Below, one piece after another: positions 25,077 to 33,413 of a stretch of DNA of 64,000 bases. The notes under the pieces are model-generated. The model made no database searches. It saw only the letters and a list, made by a program, of their open reading frames with translations, and was not told the origin of the DNA. The translations under genes were made by a program, and so were the position numbers. The DNA is from Leifsonia sp. SCN 70-46 (lineage in GTDB: Bacteria; Actinomycetota; Actinomycetes; Actinomycetales; Microbacteriaceae), in contig MEFY01000001.1 of the NCBI GenBank assembly GCA_001725325.1, forward strand, positions 496,001 to 560,000, given 5' to 3'. Within the stretch, counting starts at the first letter, position 1. Each line of letters starts with the position of its first letter.

Positions 25077-26519
25077 ATGACTCAGGCGAATATCGGTGTT
25101 GTCGGACTCGCGGTGATGGGCTCGAACCTCGCCCGCAATCTCGCGTCGCGCGAGGGCAACACGGTGGCGATCTTCAACCGCTCCTACGAGAAGACCCAGA
25201 CGCTGCTCGACGCGCATCCCGAGGCCGAGTTCGTCGCCGCCAAGGACTACGCCGAGTTCGCGGCATCCCTGTCGAAGCCGCGCACCGCGATCATCATGGT
25301 GCAGGCGGGCAAGGGCACGGACGCCGTCATCGACGCGCTCACCGAGGTCTTCGAGCCGGGCGACATCATCGTCGACGGCGGCAACGCCCTCTTCACCGAC
25401 ACGATCCGCCGCGAGAAGGCCGTGCGCGAGACGGGCATCAACTTCGTGGGCGCGGGCATCTCGGGCGGCGAGGAGGGCGCGCTCAACGGCCCGTCGATCA
25501 TGCCCGGCGGCTCCGACGAGTCGTGGGTCACCCTCGGGCCCATCCTCAAGTCGATAGCCGCGGTCGCCGAGGGCGAGCCGTGCGTGACGCACGTCGGCCA
25601 CGACGGCGCCGGCCACTTCGTCAAGATGATCCACAACGGCATCGAGTACGCCGACATGCAGCTCATCGCCGAGGCCTACGACCTCATCCGCCGGGGCACG
25701 GGCAAGACGCCCGCCGAGATCTCCGCGATCTTCTCCGAGTGGAACGAGGGCGAGCTCGAGAGCTACCTCATCGAGATCACGGCCGAGGTGCTCAAGCAGG
25801 TCGACGCCGAGACGGGCAAGCCCCTCGTCGACGTCATCCTCGACCAGGCCGGCAGCAAGGGCACGGGCGTGTGGACCGTGCAGACCTCCCTCGACCTGGG
25901 CATCCCCGTGTCGGGCATCGCCGAGGCCGTGTTCGCGCGCTCCCTGTCGTCGAAGCCCGCCCAGCGCGCCGCCGCGTCGAGCCTGCCCGGCCCGTCGGAG
26001 ACGATCTCGGTGGCCGACCCCGACGCCTTCATCGAGAACGTGCGCCTCGCGCTCTACGCCTCCAAGGTCATCGCCTACAGCCAGGGCTTCGACGCCATCG
26101 TCGCGGGCGCCGAGCAGTACGGCTGGGACATCAAGAAGGGCGAGATCGCCAAGATCTGGCGCGGCGGCTGCATCATCCGCGCGCGCTTCCTCAACCGCAT
26201 CACGGAGGCATACGCCGAGAACCCGGGCCTCGTCGCCCTCGTGACGGCCCCGTTCTTCGTCGACGTCATGGCCCGGGCGCAGGATGCCTGGCGCTCGGTG
26301 GTCTCGGACGCAGCCAAGGCCGGCATCCCGGCCCCCGCGTTCTCGAGCTCGCTCGCCTACTACGACGGGCTGCGCGCCGACCGCCTGCCGGCGGCCCTCG
26401 TGCAGGGCCAGCGCGACTTCTTCGGCGCGCACACCTACAAGCGCACCGACAAGGACGGCACCTTCCACACGCTGTGGTCGGGCGACCGCACCGAGATCGA
26501 GGCGGTCGACACGCACTGA
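25077..26519 (+). CDS. gnd: 6-phosphogluconate dehydrogenase, decarboxylating
   Basis: 480 residues, the long dimeric type. NADP-binding GLAVMGSNLARN is at the N-terminus, substrate motif GISGGEEGALNGPSIMPGG follows, the catalytic lysine lies in HFVKMIHNGIEYADMQ, and the C-terminal QGQRDFFGAHTYKR completes the pocket. It oxidises 6-phosphogluconate to ribulose 5-phosphate plus CO2 and NADPH in the pentose phosphate pathway. I chose ATG at 25077, which follows its -10 by 7 bases; a start 11 codons upstream lies before the promoter. Confidence 0.96.
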   Translation: MTQANIGVVGLAVMGSNLARNLASREGNTVAIFNRSYEKTQTLLDAHPEAEFVAAKDYAEFAASLSKPRTAIIMVQAGKGTDAVIDALTEVFEPGDIIVDGGNALFTDTIRREKAVRETGINFVGAGISGGEEGALNGPSIMPGGSDESWVTLGPILKSIAAVAEGEPCVTHVGHDGAGHFVKMIHNGIEYADMQLIAEAYDLIRRGTGKTPAEISAIFSEWNEGELESYLIEITAEVLKQVDAETGKPLVDVILDQAGSKGTGVWTVQTSLDLGIPVSGIAEAVFARSLSSKPAQRAAASSLPGPSETISVADPDAFIENVRLALYASKVIAYSQGFDAIVAGAEQYGWDIKKGEIAKIWRGGCIIRARFLNRITEAYAENPGLVALVTAPFFVDVMARAQDAWRSVVSDAAKAGIPAPAFSSSLAYYDGLRADRLPAALVQGQRDFFGAHTYKRTDKDGTFHTLWSGDRTEIEAVDTH

Positions 26520-26539
26520 CGCCTCAGCGCGCAGGGTGC

Positions 26540-26545
26540 GACAAT
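26540..26545 (+). promoter_or_regulatory. Extended -10 element before the hypothetical gene
   Basis: TGCGACAAT is an extended -10. The hexamer GACAAT ends 7 bases before the ATG at 26553 and overlaps the alternative ATG at 26544, which argues against the latter as the start. Confidence 0.5.
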
Positions 26546-26552
26546 GGCGGGG

Positions 26553-26921
26553 ATGACCGCCTACGAGCACGACGACGAGCCGGAGCTCGCGGGGTACGAG
26601 CCCCACGAGCGTCCCCTGCGCAGCCCGCACCTGCGCACCGTCATGCGCGTGGTCGTGGTCATCGGCCTCGTGGGGCTCATCCTGCCGGGCATCCTCGTGA
26701 CCGCCGCGACCGCCGCGCGCACCGCCAACGGCGCGTGCTCCGTGTACACGGCGTACGTCGCGCCCGAGGCAGTCGGGTACTCGGCGCGGTTCGAGCTCGT
26801 GAGCCCCGCCGGCGCGGGGTGGAACTGCTACGCGCGCCTGTACGGCGGCGAGGAGCTGCTCGTGCGCTCGCTCGGCATCATCCCGGGCGCCGTGAGGATC
26901 GTCCCCACCGAGAACTCCTAG
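26553..26921 (+). CDS. Hypothetical small membrane protein
   Basis: 122 residues I cannot assign. The N-terminal 30 are acidic and His/Pro-containing (YEHDDEPELAGYEPHERP), one membrane segment follows (about 34-55), and the outer part has two cysteines (GACSVYTAY and WNCYARLYGGEE) that could form a disulfide. It lies 33 bases after gnd and ends at a bidirectional terminator. The start ATG 26553 is chosen over ATG 26544 because the -10 overlaps the latter. Confidence 0.65.
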   Translation: MTAYEHDDEPELAGYEPHERPLRSPHLRTVMRVVVVIGLVGLILPGILVTAATAARTANGACSVYTAYVAPEAVGYSARFELVSPAGAGWNCYARLYGGEELLVRSLGIIPGAVRIVPTENS

Positions 26922-26931
26922 CTCCTCTTCC

Positions 26932-26999
26932 CTTTCTGCGGGCAGGTTTCCGAGATGCGGGGAACGTGCCGCGCACCTCGCCGACCTGCGCGCAGAAAG
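26932..26999. terminator. Long inverted repeat between convergent genes
   Basis: Arms CTTTCTGCGGGCAGGT (26932-26947) and its complement (26984-26999) match at 15 of 16 positions with a 36-base spacer. It lies between the hypothetical gene and the acyl-CoA ligase, which converge, so it is probably a two-way terminator. Confidence 0.6.
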
Positions 27000-27007
27000 C
27001 GGATGGG

Positions 27008-28720
27008 CTAGGCGGGGTGCTGCTCGACGAGCGAGTCGCGCACCTTCTTGCGCAGCACCTTGCCGATGAGCGACTTGGGGAGCTCCTCCACCGCGTACAC
27101 GTGCTTGGGCACCTTGTAGGCGGTGAGGTTGTCGCGCGCGTACTGGCGGATCTTCTCCTCGTCGAGCGTGGCACCCGCCGCGAGCACGACGGCTGCCGTG
27201 ACATCCTCGCCGCTGTGCGCGCTCGGAAGGCCCACGACCGCGACGTCGGCGATGTCGGGGTGCCGGCGCAGCGCGTCCTCCACCTCGCTCGGCGCGACGT
27301 TGAAGCCGCCCGTGATGATGAGCTCCTTGATGCGGTCGACGATGCGCACGAAGCCCTTGTCGTCGACCGTGACGATGTCGCCCGTGCGGAACCAGTCGGC
27401 CCCGTCGTCGCTCGAGGGCACGAAGACGGCGGCCGTCTCCTCGGGCTTCTTCCAGTAGCCGCTCATGACCTGGGGGCCGCGCACGATGAGCTCGCCCTCC
27501 TCGCCGGGCTTGCGGTCGGTCGTGGGGTTCTCCGGGTCGACGACGCGGATCTCGGTGTTGGGCAGCGGCAGTCCCACGGTGCCCGCGACGCGCGAGGGTC
27601 CGACCGGGTTGGCCATGAGCACGGGACTCGTCTCGCTCAGGCCGTAGCCCTCGACGAGGGTGCCGCCCGTGAGCGCCTCCCACGGCTCGACGACCGAGGC
27701 CGAGAGGGGCATGGCTCCCGAGATCGCGATCTGGATGCCCTTGAGCGAGACGCCCTGCTCCTTCGCCGCGGTCGTGAGCCGCTCGTAGATGGGCGGCACC
27801 GCGGGCAGGAACGTGGCCGGGCGCTTCTTGACGACCTTGAGGACGAGGTCGGGGTCGAACTTGGGGAACAGCACGAGCCGCGCGCCCATGCTCATCGCGA
27901 AGGTGAGGCACAGCGTGAGGCCGTAGGCGTGGAACATCGGCAGCACCGCGTAGACGACGCAGCCCTCGCCGCGCCTGACCGTGGGCACCCACGCGCGCGC
28001 CTGGGCGGCGTTCGTCGTGAGGTTGAGGTGCGTGAGGGTCGCGCCCTTCGGCAGGCCCGTCGTGCCGCTCGTGTACTGGATGAGGGCGACGTCGTCGGCG
28101 TCGGGCATGAAGATCTTCGGGTCGATGGGGGCTGACTTCTGCAGCTCCTCCCAGGGAATCGTGTTGTGCACGCTCGTCGTGAGGGCGGCGCGCGACTCCT
28201 TGGCTTTCGAGATCGGCAGACGCAGGAGGGCGCGGGTGCCGAACGGCATGGCGCGGGTCACGTCGACCGAGATGAGGTTCTGCACCGCGACATCCTCGGG
28301 GAACGCCTGGATCGTCGCGACGACGTTGTTCCACGCGATGACGGTCTTGGCGCCGTGGTCTTCGAACTGGTGGCGCAGTTCGCGCGGCGTGTAGAGCGGG
28401 TTGTGCTCGACGACGATGCCGCCGAGGCGCAGCACCGCGTAGAACGCGACGATGTGCTGCGGGCAGTTGGGCAGCACGAGCGCGACGGTGTCGCCCTTCT
28501 GCACGCCCAGGAGGCGCAGGCCCTCGGCCGCGCGGTCGATCTGCTCGCCCATCTCGGCGTACGTGGTCTCCTCGCCGAAGAACTCGAGCGCGACGGCCTT
28601 GGGGAACTCCCGGATCGCGCCGTGCACGAGGTCGTACAGCGAGCCCTGCGGGAGGTCGAGCTCCTCGGGCACGCCCTCGGCGTACGAGGAGAGCCAGGGG
28701 CGCGGGGTGGAGATGGTCAT
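27008..28720 (-). CDS. fadD: Long-chain acyl-CoA ligase (AMP-forming)
   Basis: 570 residues of the ANL superfamily. The P-loop is IQYTSGTTGLPKGA, A5 is EGYGLSETSPV, A7 is DWFRTGDIV, and the A10 catalytic lysine lies in ELPKSLIGKVLRKK. It activates a fatty acid to acyl-AMP then acyl-CoA; chain length cannot be read from sequence. The ATG overlaps the prs stop by 4 bases, so translation is coupled. The frame upstream of 28720 is prs read in another frame. Confidence 0.9.
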   Translation of the reverse strand: MTISTPRPWLSSYAEGVPEELDLPQGSLYDLVHGAIREFPKAVALEFFGEETTYAEMGEQIDRAAEGLRLLGVQKGDTVALVLPNCPQHIVAFYAVLRLGGIVVEHNPLYTPRELRHQFEDHGAKTVIAWNNVVATIQAFPEDVAVQNLISVDVTRAMPFGTRALLRLPISKAKESRAALTTSVHNTIPWEELQKSAPIDPKIFMPDADDVALIQYTSGTTGLPKGATLTHLNLTTNAAQARAWVPTVRRGEGCVVYAVLPMFHAYGLTLCLTFAMSMGARLVLFPKFDPDLVLKVVKKRPATFLPAVPPIYERLTTAAKEQGVSLKGIQIAISGAMPLSASVVEPWEALTGGTLVEGYGLSETSPVLMANPVGPSRVAGTVGLPLPNTEIRVVDPENPTTDRKPGEEGELIVRGPQVMSGYWKKPEETAAVFVPSSDDGADWFRTGDIVTVDDKGFVRIVDRIKELIITGGFNVAPSEVEDALRRHPDIADVAVVGLPSAHSGEDVTAAVVLAAGATLDEEKIRQYARDNLTAYKVPKHVYAVEELPKSLIGKVLRKKVRDSLVEQHPA

Positions 28721-29694
28721 GCCGCTCCGTCGAACATGGAGGTGACCGACCCGTCGTCGAAGACTTCGTGGATGGCGCGCGCGAGCAGCGGCGCGATGGG
28801 GAGGATCGTGAGGCGGTCCCAGCGCTTCTCCTCCGGGATCGGCAGGGTGTCGGTGACGACCACGGAGTCGATGAAGTCGCTCTGCAGCAGGTCGTGCGCG
28901 GGCGGCGAGAACACGGCGTGGGTCGCCGCGACCACGACCTTCGTCGCGCCGTGCGCCTTGAGCGCCTCGGCGGCCTTGACGATCGTGCGGCCCGTGTCGA
29001 TGAGGTCGTCGACGATGAGGCACACACGGCCGTCGACCGGGCCGATGATCTCGTGCACGCTCACCTGGTTGGGCACGAGCGGGTCGCGGCGCTTGTGGAT
29101 GATCGCGAGGGGCGCGCCGAGCTTGTCGCTCCAGATGTCGGCGACGCGCACGCGGCCCATGTCGGGGCTCACGACCGTGAGGGTCTCGGGGTCGAGCTGC
29201 TTCTGGAAGTGCTCGAGCAGCACCGGCATCGCGAAGAGGTGGTCGACGGGGCCGTCGAAGAAGCCCTGGATCTGGGCGGCGTGCAGGTCGACGCTCATGA
29301 TGCGGTCGGCGCCCGCGGCCTTGTAGAGGTCGGCGACCAGCTTGGCCGAGATGGGCTCGCGGCCGCGGCCCTTCTTGTCCTGCCGCGCGTACGGGTAGAA
29401 CGGGCTCACGACCGTGATGCGCTTGGCGGAGGCGCGCTTGAGCGCGTCGACCATGATGAGCTGCTCCATGAGCCACTCGTTGATCGGGTTCGTGTGCGAC
29501 TGGATGACGAACGCGTCGCATCCTCGCACGCTCTCGTCGTAGCGGGCGTAGATCTCGCCGTTCGCGAAGGTGCGGGCGTCGGTGTGCACGAGCTCCGCGC
29601 CGAGCTCCTCGGCGACGTCGATCGCCAGCTGGGGGTGTGCGCGTCCCGTCACGACGACGAGCCGCTTCTGTCCGGTGATCTTGATCTCGGACAC
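28717..29694 (-). CDS. prs: Ribose-phosphate pyrophosphokinase
   Basis: 325 residues, class I PRPP synthase making PRPP from ribose 5-phosphate and ATP. Signatures: FANGEIYARYDESVRG, PYARQDKKGRGREPISAK, DLHAAQIQGFFD, and the PRPP loop VCLIVDDLIDTGRT. GTG start with a GGGGA ribosome site. It lies 39 bases after glmU and overlaps the acyl-CoA ligase by 4 bases. The glmU-prs order is the standard actinobacterial one. Confidence 0.96.
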   Translation of the reverse strand: MSEIKITGQKRLVVVTGRAHPQLAIDVAEELGAELVHTDARTFANGEIYARYDESVRGCDAFVIQSHTNPINEWLMEQLIMVDALKRASAKRITVVSPFYPYARQDKKGRGREPISAKLVADLYKAAGADRIMSVDLHAAQIQGFFDGPVDHLFAMPVLLEHFQKQLDPETLTVVSPDMGRVRVADIWSDKLGAPLAIIHKRRDPLVPNQVSVHEIIGPVDGRVCLIVDDLIDTGRTIVKAAEALKAHGATKVVVAATHAVFSPPAHDLLQSDFIDSVVVTDTLPIPEEKRWDRLTILPIAPLLARAIHEVFDDGSVTSMFDGAA

Positions 29695-29733
29695 TGTCCC
29701 CGCTCTCTGCTCAGACGACGCTGTGTGTCGAGT

Positions 29734-31155
29734 CTACTTCGCGTCCTCCGCCGCCTGCGCCGCCGCGGTGCCCGCACGGTTGGCGGCCACCCAGCCCTCC
29801 ATGTTGCGCTGCGGGGCGACGTTGATGGCGAGGGCGCCGGCCGGCACATCCTTGCGGACGACCGTGCCCGCGCCCGTGTACGCGCCGTCGCCGATCGTGA
29901 CGGGGGCGACGAAGACGTTGTGCGAGCCCGTGCGCACGTGCGAGCCGACGACGGTCGCCGACTTGTTCACGCCGTCGTAGTTGGCCGTGATCGTGCCCGC
30001 GCCGATGTTCGACTTCTCGCCCACGGTCGTGTCGCCGATGTACGAGAGGTGCGGCACCTTGCTGCCCGGGCCGATGTTCGCGTTCTTCGTCTCGACGAAC
30101 GTGCCGATCTTGCCGTCCGCGCCGAGGTAGGTGCCCGGGCGCAGGTAGGCGAACGGGCCGACGGTCGCGCCCGCGCCGATGACCGCGAGCGTGCCGTCGG
30201 TGCGCTTGACCGTGGTGTTCTCGCCGATCTCGCAGTCCACGAGGGTCGTGTCGGGGCCGACGGTCGCGCCGCGCTGCACGAGCGTCGCGCCCTTGAGCTG
30301 CGTGCCGGGCAGGATCTCGACGTCCTCGGCGAGCACGACGTCTGCGTCGATCCACGTCGTCGCGGGGTCGGTGATCGTGACGCCCTCGAGCTGCCACCGG
30401 CGCACGATGAGCTCGTTCATGCGGCGGGACGCCTCGGCGAGCTGCACCCGGTCGTTGACGCCCGCGACCATCCAGCCGTCGCGCACGGGCAGGGCCGACA
30501 CCGTGGACCCCGCGGCGCGCAGCAGCCCCACGACGTCGGTGAGGTACTTCTCGCCCTGCGCGTTGGCGAGCGTCACGAGGGGCAGCTGCTCGCGCAGCGC
30601 AGAGACGCTGAAGACGTAGGTGCCGGAGTTGATCTCGGTGATCGCGAGCTCGTCGGGCGTCGCATCCTTCTGCTCGACTATGCGGTCGAGCAGGCCCGAG
30701 GCGTCGCGCACGACGCGGCCGTAGCCCGTCGCGTCGTCGAGGATGGCGCTCAGCAGCGTCGCCGATGCCTTCGCCGCGCGATGCTCGGCGATGAGCGAGG
30801 CGAGGGTCGCGGCGTCGAGCAGCGGCACGTCGCCGCTCACGACGACGACGTCGCCCTCGAAGTCGGCCGGCAGGGCGCCGATGCCCACCTCGACGGCGCG
30901 GCCCGTTCCGGGCACGTCGTCCTGGTCGACGAAGAGGATGTCGGGCATGAGCTCCGAGATCGTCGCGACGACGGCGTCGCGCTCGTGCCGCACGACGGCG
31001 ACGACGTGGCTCGGCGCGAGGTCGCGCGCGGTGGAGAGCACGTGGCCCACGAGCGTGCGCCCCGCTATCGAGTGCAGCACCTTGGGGCGCGACGACTTCA
31101 TGCGCGTGCCCTGGCCGGCGGCCAGCACGATCACGGCGAGGTTGGTGTCGGTCAT
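29734..31155 (-). CDS. glmU: Bifunctional UDP-GlcNAc pyrophosphorylase / glucosamine-1-phosphate acetyltransferase
   Basis: 473 residues. The N-terminal uridyltransferase begins VIVLAAGQGTRMKSSRPKVL; the second half is a left-handed beta helix of hexapeptide repeats (VGPFAYLRPGTYLG, IGAGTITANYDGVNK) that acetylates glucosamine 1-phosphate. The product UDP-GlcNAc feeds peptidoglycan and surface sugars, including possibly the 4,6-dehydratase at 46218-47423. The start overlaps the DUF1622 stop by 4 bases. Confidence 0.96.
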   Translation of the reverse strand: MTDTNLAVIVLAAGQGTRMKSSRPKVLHSIAGRTLVGHVLSTARDLAPSHVVAVVRHERDAVVATISELMPDILFVDQDDVPGTGRAVEVGIGALPADFEGDVVVVSGDVPLLDAATLASLIAEHRAAKASATLLSAILDDATGYGRVVRDASGLLDRIVEQKDATPDELAITEINSGTYVFSVSALREQLPLVTLANAQGEKYLTDVVGLLRAAGSTVSALPVRDGWMVAGVNDRVQLAEASRRMNELIVRRWQLEGVTITDPATTWIDADVVLAEDVEILPGTQLKGATLVQRGATVGPDTTLVDCEIGENTTVKRTDGTLAVIGAGATVGPFAYLRPGTYLGADGKIGTFVETKNANIGPGSKVPHLSYIGDTTVGEKSNIGAGTITANYDGVNKSATVVGSHVRTGSHNVFVAPVTIGDGAYTGAGTVVRKDVPAGALAINVAPQRNMEGWVAANRAGTAAAQAAEDAK

Positions 31156-31550
31156 TCGGGATCCTTCTTCCGGGCAGCCGCGGCCTTCGCCATGAGCTGG
31201 GGGCTGGTGAGGAGGGCGCGCTTCCACGGCGCCACCCCCTCGATCTCGATCTGCAGCGAGAAGCTGAGCACGGTGCGGATGAGCACGATGATGGCGAGCA
31301 CGAGCGCGTCGGTGAGCGACGGCGTGCTCGTGACCGTGCGCACGAGGTCGGCCGCGACGAGCACCTCGAGGCCGAGCAGGATGACCATGCCGATCGAGTC
31401 CCGCAGGGTCTTGAACGCACGTGCGCCGTCGCGCGTGCGCACCCACGACCGCACGGCGAGGACGACCGCCACGACGATCCCCACCGCCATCGCGCCGACA
31501 CCGACGAACTCGAACGCGCGCGCGACGGTGTCGAAGATCTCGGTATCCAC
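31152..31550 (-). CDS. DUF1622 membrane protein
   Basis: 132 residues with three membrane segments, matching DUF1622 (central LGLEVLVAADLVRTV and VLIRTVLSFSLQIEIEG). The N-terminus VDTEIFDTVARAFEFVG fits the family, so I take the GTG at 31550. That puts the start one base after the mature 3' end of tRNA-Gln, with the only possible ribosome site (GGAGG) inside the tRNA acceptor strand. It overlaps glmU by 4 bases. Function unknown. Confidence 0.8.
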   Translation of the reverse strand: MDTEIFDTVARAFEFVGVGAMAVGIVVAVVLAVRSWVRTRDGARAFKTLRDSIGMVILLGLEVLVAADLVRTVTSTPSLTDALVLAIIVLIRTVLSFSLQIEIEGVAPWKRALLTSPQLMAKAAAARKKDPE

Positions 31551-31551
31551 G

Positions 31552-31623
31552 CTCCGCCTCCAGGATTCGAACCTAGACCTAACAGCTCCAAAGGCTGTCG
31601 TGCTGCCATTACACCAAGGCGGA
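31552..31623 (-). tRNA. tRNA-Gln (UUG anticodon)
   Basis: A 72-base cloverleaf: acceptor TCCGCCT/AGGCGGA, anticodon stem ACAGC/GCTGT with loop CTTTGGA giving UUG, T arm CTAGG TTCGAAT CCTGG, and discriminator G as expected for glutamine. No CCA is encoded; the DUF1622 start codon follows after one base. Confidence 0.93.
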
Positions 31624-31689
31624 CCACGCCCTGAGGGCGCGCCCACAAGTCTGCCAGAGGCTGTATCGTCGCGCCCCCGCGTGAAGAAC

Positions 31690-31757
31690 TCAGGCTGGAT
31701 CGGCCGCGGGCGCCAGGTCAAGCGCGTGACCGGCCGGTCGGGGCCGATCCAGCCTGA
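31690..31757. repeat. Long inverted repeat in a divergent promoter region
   Basis: Arms TCAGGCTGGATCGGCC (31690-31705) and its exact complement (31742-31757) are separated by 36 bases, and pairing can extend outward with one mismatch. It lies between the minus-strand tRNA-Gln and the plus-strand MarR gene, just upstream of the MarR promoter. That is an odd place for a terminator; it could be an operator, or block read-through towards either gene. Confidence 0.6.
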
Positions 31758-31784
31758 ATTGTGAACGGTCGCGCGACGAGGCGC

Positions 31785-31790
31785 GATAAT
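31785..31790 (+). promoter_or_regulatory. -10 element, leaderless MarR promoter
   Basis: GATAAT, close to consensus, ends 6 bases before the ATG at 31797. Confidence 0.55.
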
Positions 31791-31796
31791 TGACGG

Positions 31797-32288
31797 ATGC
31801 CCGCCAGCGACGAAGTCGACCGCATAGTCGACGCATGGTCGCGCGAGCGCGAGGACCTCGACTTCTCGCCCCTGCAGGTGCTCAGCCGCGTCGGCCGCCT
31901 CGCGCGCCACCTCGAGCGCGCCCGCCGCACGGCGTTCGCCGCCTCCGACCTCGAGCTGTGGGAATTCGACGTGCTCTCCGCGCTGCGCCGCGCGGGGGCC
32001 CCCTACCAGCTGAGCCCCAAGGCCCTCCTGCAGCAGACGCTCGTCTCGAGCGGCACCATGACCAACCGCATCGACAGGCTCGTGGCACGCTCGCTCGTCG
32101 AGCGGCGCACCGACCCGAACGACGGCCGGGGCATCCTCGTCGTCATGACGGAGCAGGGCCGCGAGCGCGTCGACTCCGCGATCTCGACGCTGCTCGACGC
32201 CGAGTCGGAGCTGCTCGACCGCCTGCCGCGCGCGGACCAGGAGCGCCTGAGCGCGCTGCTGCGCAAGCTGAGCCTCGACTTTGACTAA
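31797..32288 (+). CDS. MarR-family transcriptional regulator
   Basis: 163 residues: dimerising helices flank a winged helix-turn-helix (LSPKALLQQTLVSSGTMTNR, then a wing with RRTDPNDGRGILVVMTEQG). Such proteins repress drug or phenolic-stress genes until a ligand binds. Its end overlaps the YeiH-family transporter by 8 bases, so that is the obvious co-regulated partner. The inverted repeat at 31690-31757 could be its operator, although MarR sites are usually shorter. Confidence 0.9.
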   Translation: MPASDEVDRIVDAWSREREDLDFSPLQVLSRVGRLARHLERARRTAFAASDLELWEFDVLSALRRAGAPYQLSPKALLQQTLVSSGTMTNRIDRLVARSLVERRTDPNDGRGILVVMTEQGRERVDSAISTLLDAESELLDRLPRADQERLSALLRKLSLDFD

Positions 32289-33261
32289 GCAGCTGCCAGG
32301 CCTCGGCCTCGCACTGCTCGGCTTCGTGCTCGCGAGCCTCGTGCACTGGCTCGTGCCCGCGGTGCCGACGCTCACGGCGTGCGTCGTGCTCGGCATCGTG
32401 TTCACGGCGATCCCGTGGCCCACCGACGTCGCACGCCCCGGGCTCGCCGTCGCCGCCCGCCGGCTGCTGCGCCTCGGCATCGTGCTGCTCGGGTTCCGCC
32501 TGAGCCTCACCGACATCGCGGGCCTCGGCTGGCTCGTGCTCGGGCTCATCGTCGTGATCGTCGTCGCGACGTTCTTCCTCACCTACGGGCTGGGCCGGGC
32601 GTTCCGGCTGCCGGGCGACCAGCCGCTGCTCATCGCGGCCGGCTTCTCGATCTGCGGCGCCTCGGCGATCGGCGCCATGGCGGGCGTGACGAGGTCGAAG
32701 GATGCCGAGCAGGCGACACCGGTAGCGCTCGTGACCCTGTGCGGCACCCTCGCCATCGCGCTCCTGCCCGCGCTCCAGCCCGTGCTCGGCCTCGATGCCG
32801 AGCAGTTCGGGATGTGGACGGGGGCGAGCGTGCACGACGTGGGCCAGGTCGTCGCGACGGCCCAGGTCGCGGGGGCGTCCGCGCTCGCGATCGCCGTCGT
32901 CGTCAAGCTCACGCGCGTCGCGCTGCTCGCGCCCCTCGTGGCGATAACGGGCGCCGTGCTGCGGCGCGAGGGCGAGCGCCCTGCCGTCGTGCCGCTCTTC
33001 CTCGTGGGCTTCCTCGCCGCGGTCGTCGCGCGCACCGTGCTCCCGCTGCCCGACGAGTTCGTCGCGGCGACGGAGGACGTGCAGCTGCTCCTGCTCGGCA
33101 TGGCCCTGTTCGGGCTCGGCGCCGCCATCCGCGTCGGGAGGCTCGTGCGTACGGGCGGGCGTCCGCTCGCGGTGGCGGGGCTCTCGTGGTTCGCGATCGC
33201 GACGATGTCGCTCGGAGCGGTGTGGCTCGCCACCGCCGCGGGGGTGCCCGCACTGGGCTGA
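32281..33261 (+). CDS. YeiH/UPF0324-family putative sulfate exporter
   Basis: 326 residues with about ten membrane segments. The Cons_hypoth698 motifs are present: LRLGIVLLGFRLSLTDI, GFSICGASAIGAMAGV, and GASVHDVGQVVATAQVAG. Relatives are proposed sulfate or sulfonate exporters, without firm proof. The start is TTG at 32281, inside the MarR gene end, a common coupling arrangement. No sulfur genes are adjacent; the sulfur cluster of this window is 25 kb away. Confidence 0.85.
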   Translation: MTKQLPGLGLALLGFVLASLVHWLVPAVPTLTACVVLGIVFTAIPWPTDVARPGLAVAARRLLRLGIVLLGFRLSLTDIAGLGWLVLGLIVVIVVATFFLTYGLGRAFRLPGDQPLLIAAGFSICGASAIGAMAGVTRSKDAEQATPVALVTLCGTLAIALLPALQPVLGLDAEQFGMWTGASVHDVGQVVATAQVAGASALAIAVVVKLTRVALLAPLVAITGAVLRREGERPAVVPLFLVGFLAAVVARTVLPLPDEFVAATEDVQLLLLGMALFGLGAAIRVGRLVRTGGRPLAVAGLSWFAIATMSLGAVWLATAAGVPALG

Positions 33262-33291
33262 ATAGCGGGCCCTGCTATCCAGCCGTCGTGA

Positions 33292-33327
33292 TCAGCAGCA
33301 GATGCAGCCGCAGCAGTCGTCGTTCAT
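33292..33327 (-). CDS. Possible 11-residue cysteine-rich peptide
   Basis: On the minus strand ATG opens an 11-codon frame encoding MNDDCCGCICC. A strong GGGGAGG ribosome site lies 5 bases upstream. Five of eleven residues are cysteine, in a CCGCICC block that could bind a soft metal. It is divergent from the leaderless ArsR gene, with about 86 bases between the starts, and converges on the YeiH gene. No homologue can be checked here, and an 11-codon frame could arise by chance; the ribosome site and position are the support. Confidence 0.4.
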   Translation of the reverse strand: MNDDCCGCICC

Positions 33328-33401
33328 GGCACCCTCCCCTCTCTTCTCGGGGCGCGTGGAGACGAGTCTCCCTTTAAAAATCGACGGCTGTCAATATTTG
33401 C

Positions 33402-33407
33402 TATCAT
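33402..33407 (+). promoter_or_regulatory. -10 element, leaderless ArsR promoter
   Basis: TGCTATCAT gives an extended -10 with TATCAT ending 6 bases before the ATG at 33414. The surrounding AT-rich stretch 33374-33413 stands out in this GC-rich DNA and probably holds the ArsR operator. Confidence 0.55.
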
Positions 33408-33413
33408 CTATGC

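Noticed and set aside
33273-33327. CAGCAG-rich stretch as a short tandem repeat
   Set aside because: It is explained by the Cys codons of the candidate peptide read on the other strand; the units are not regular.
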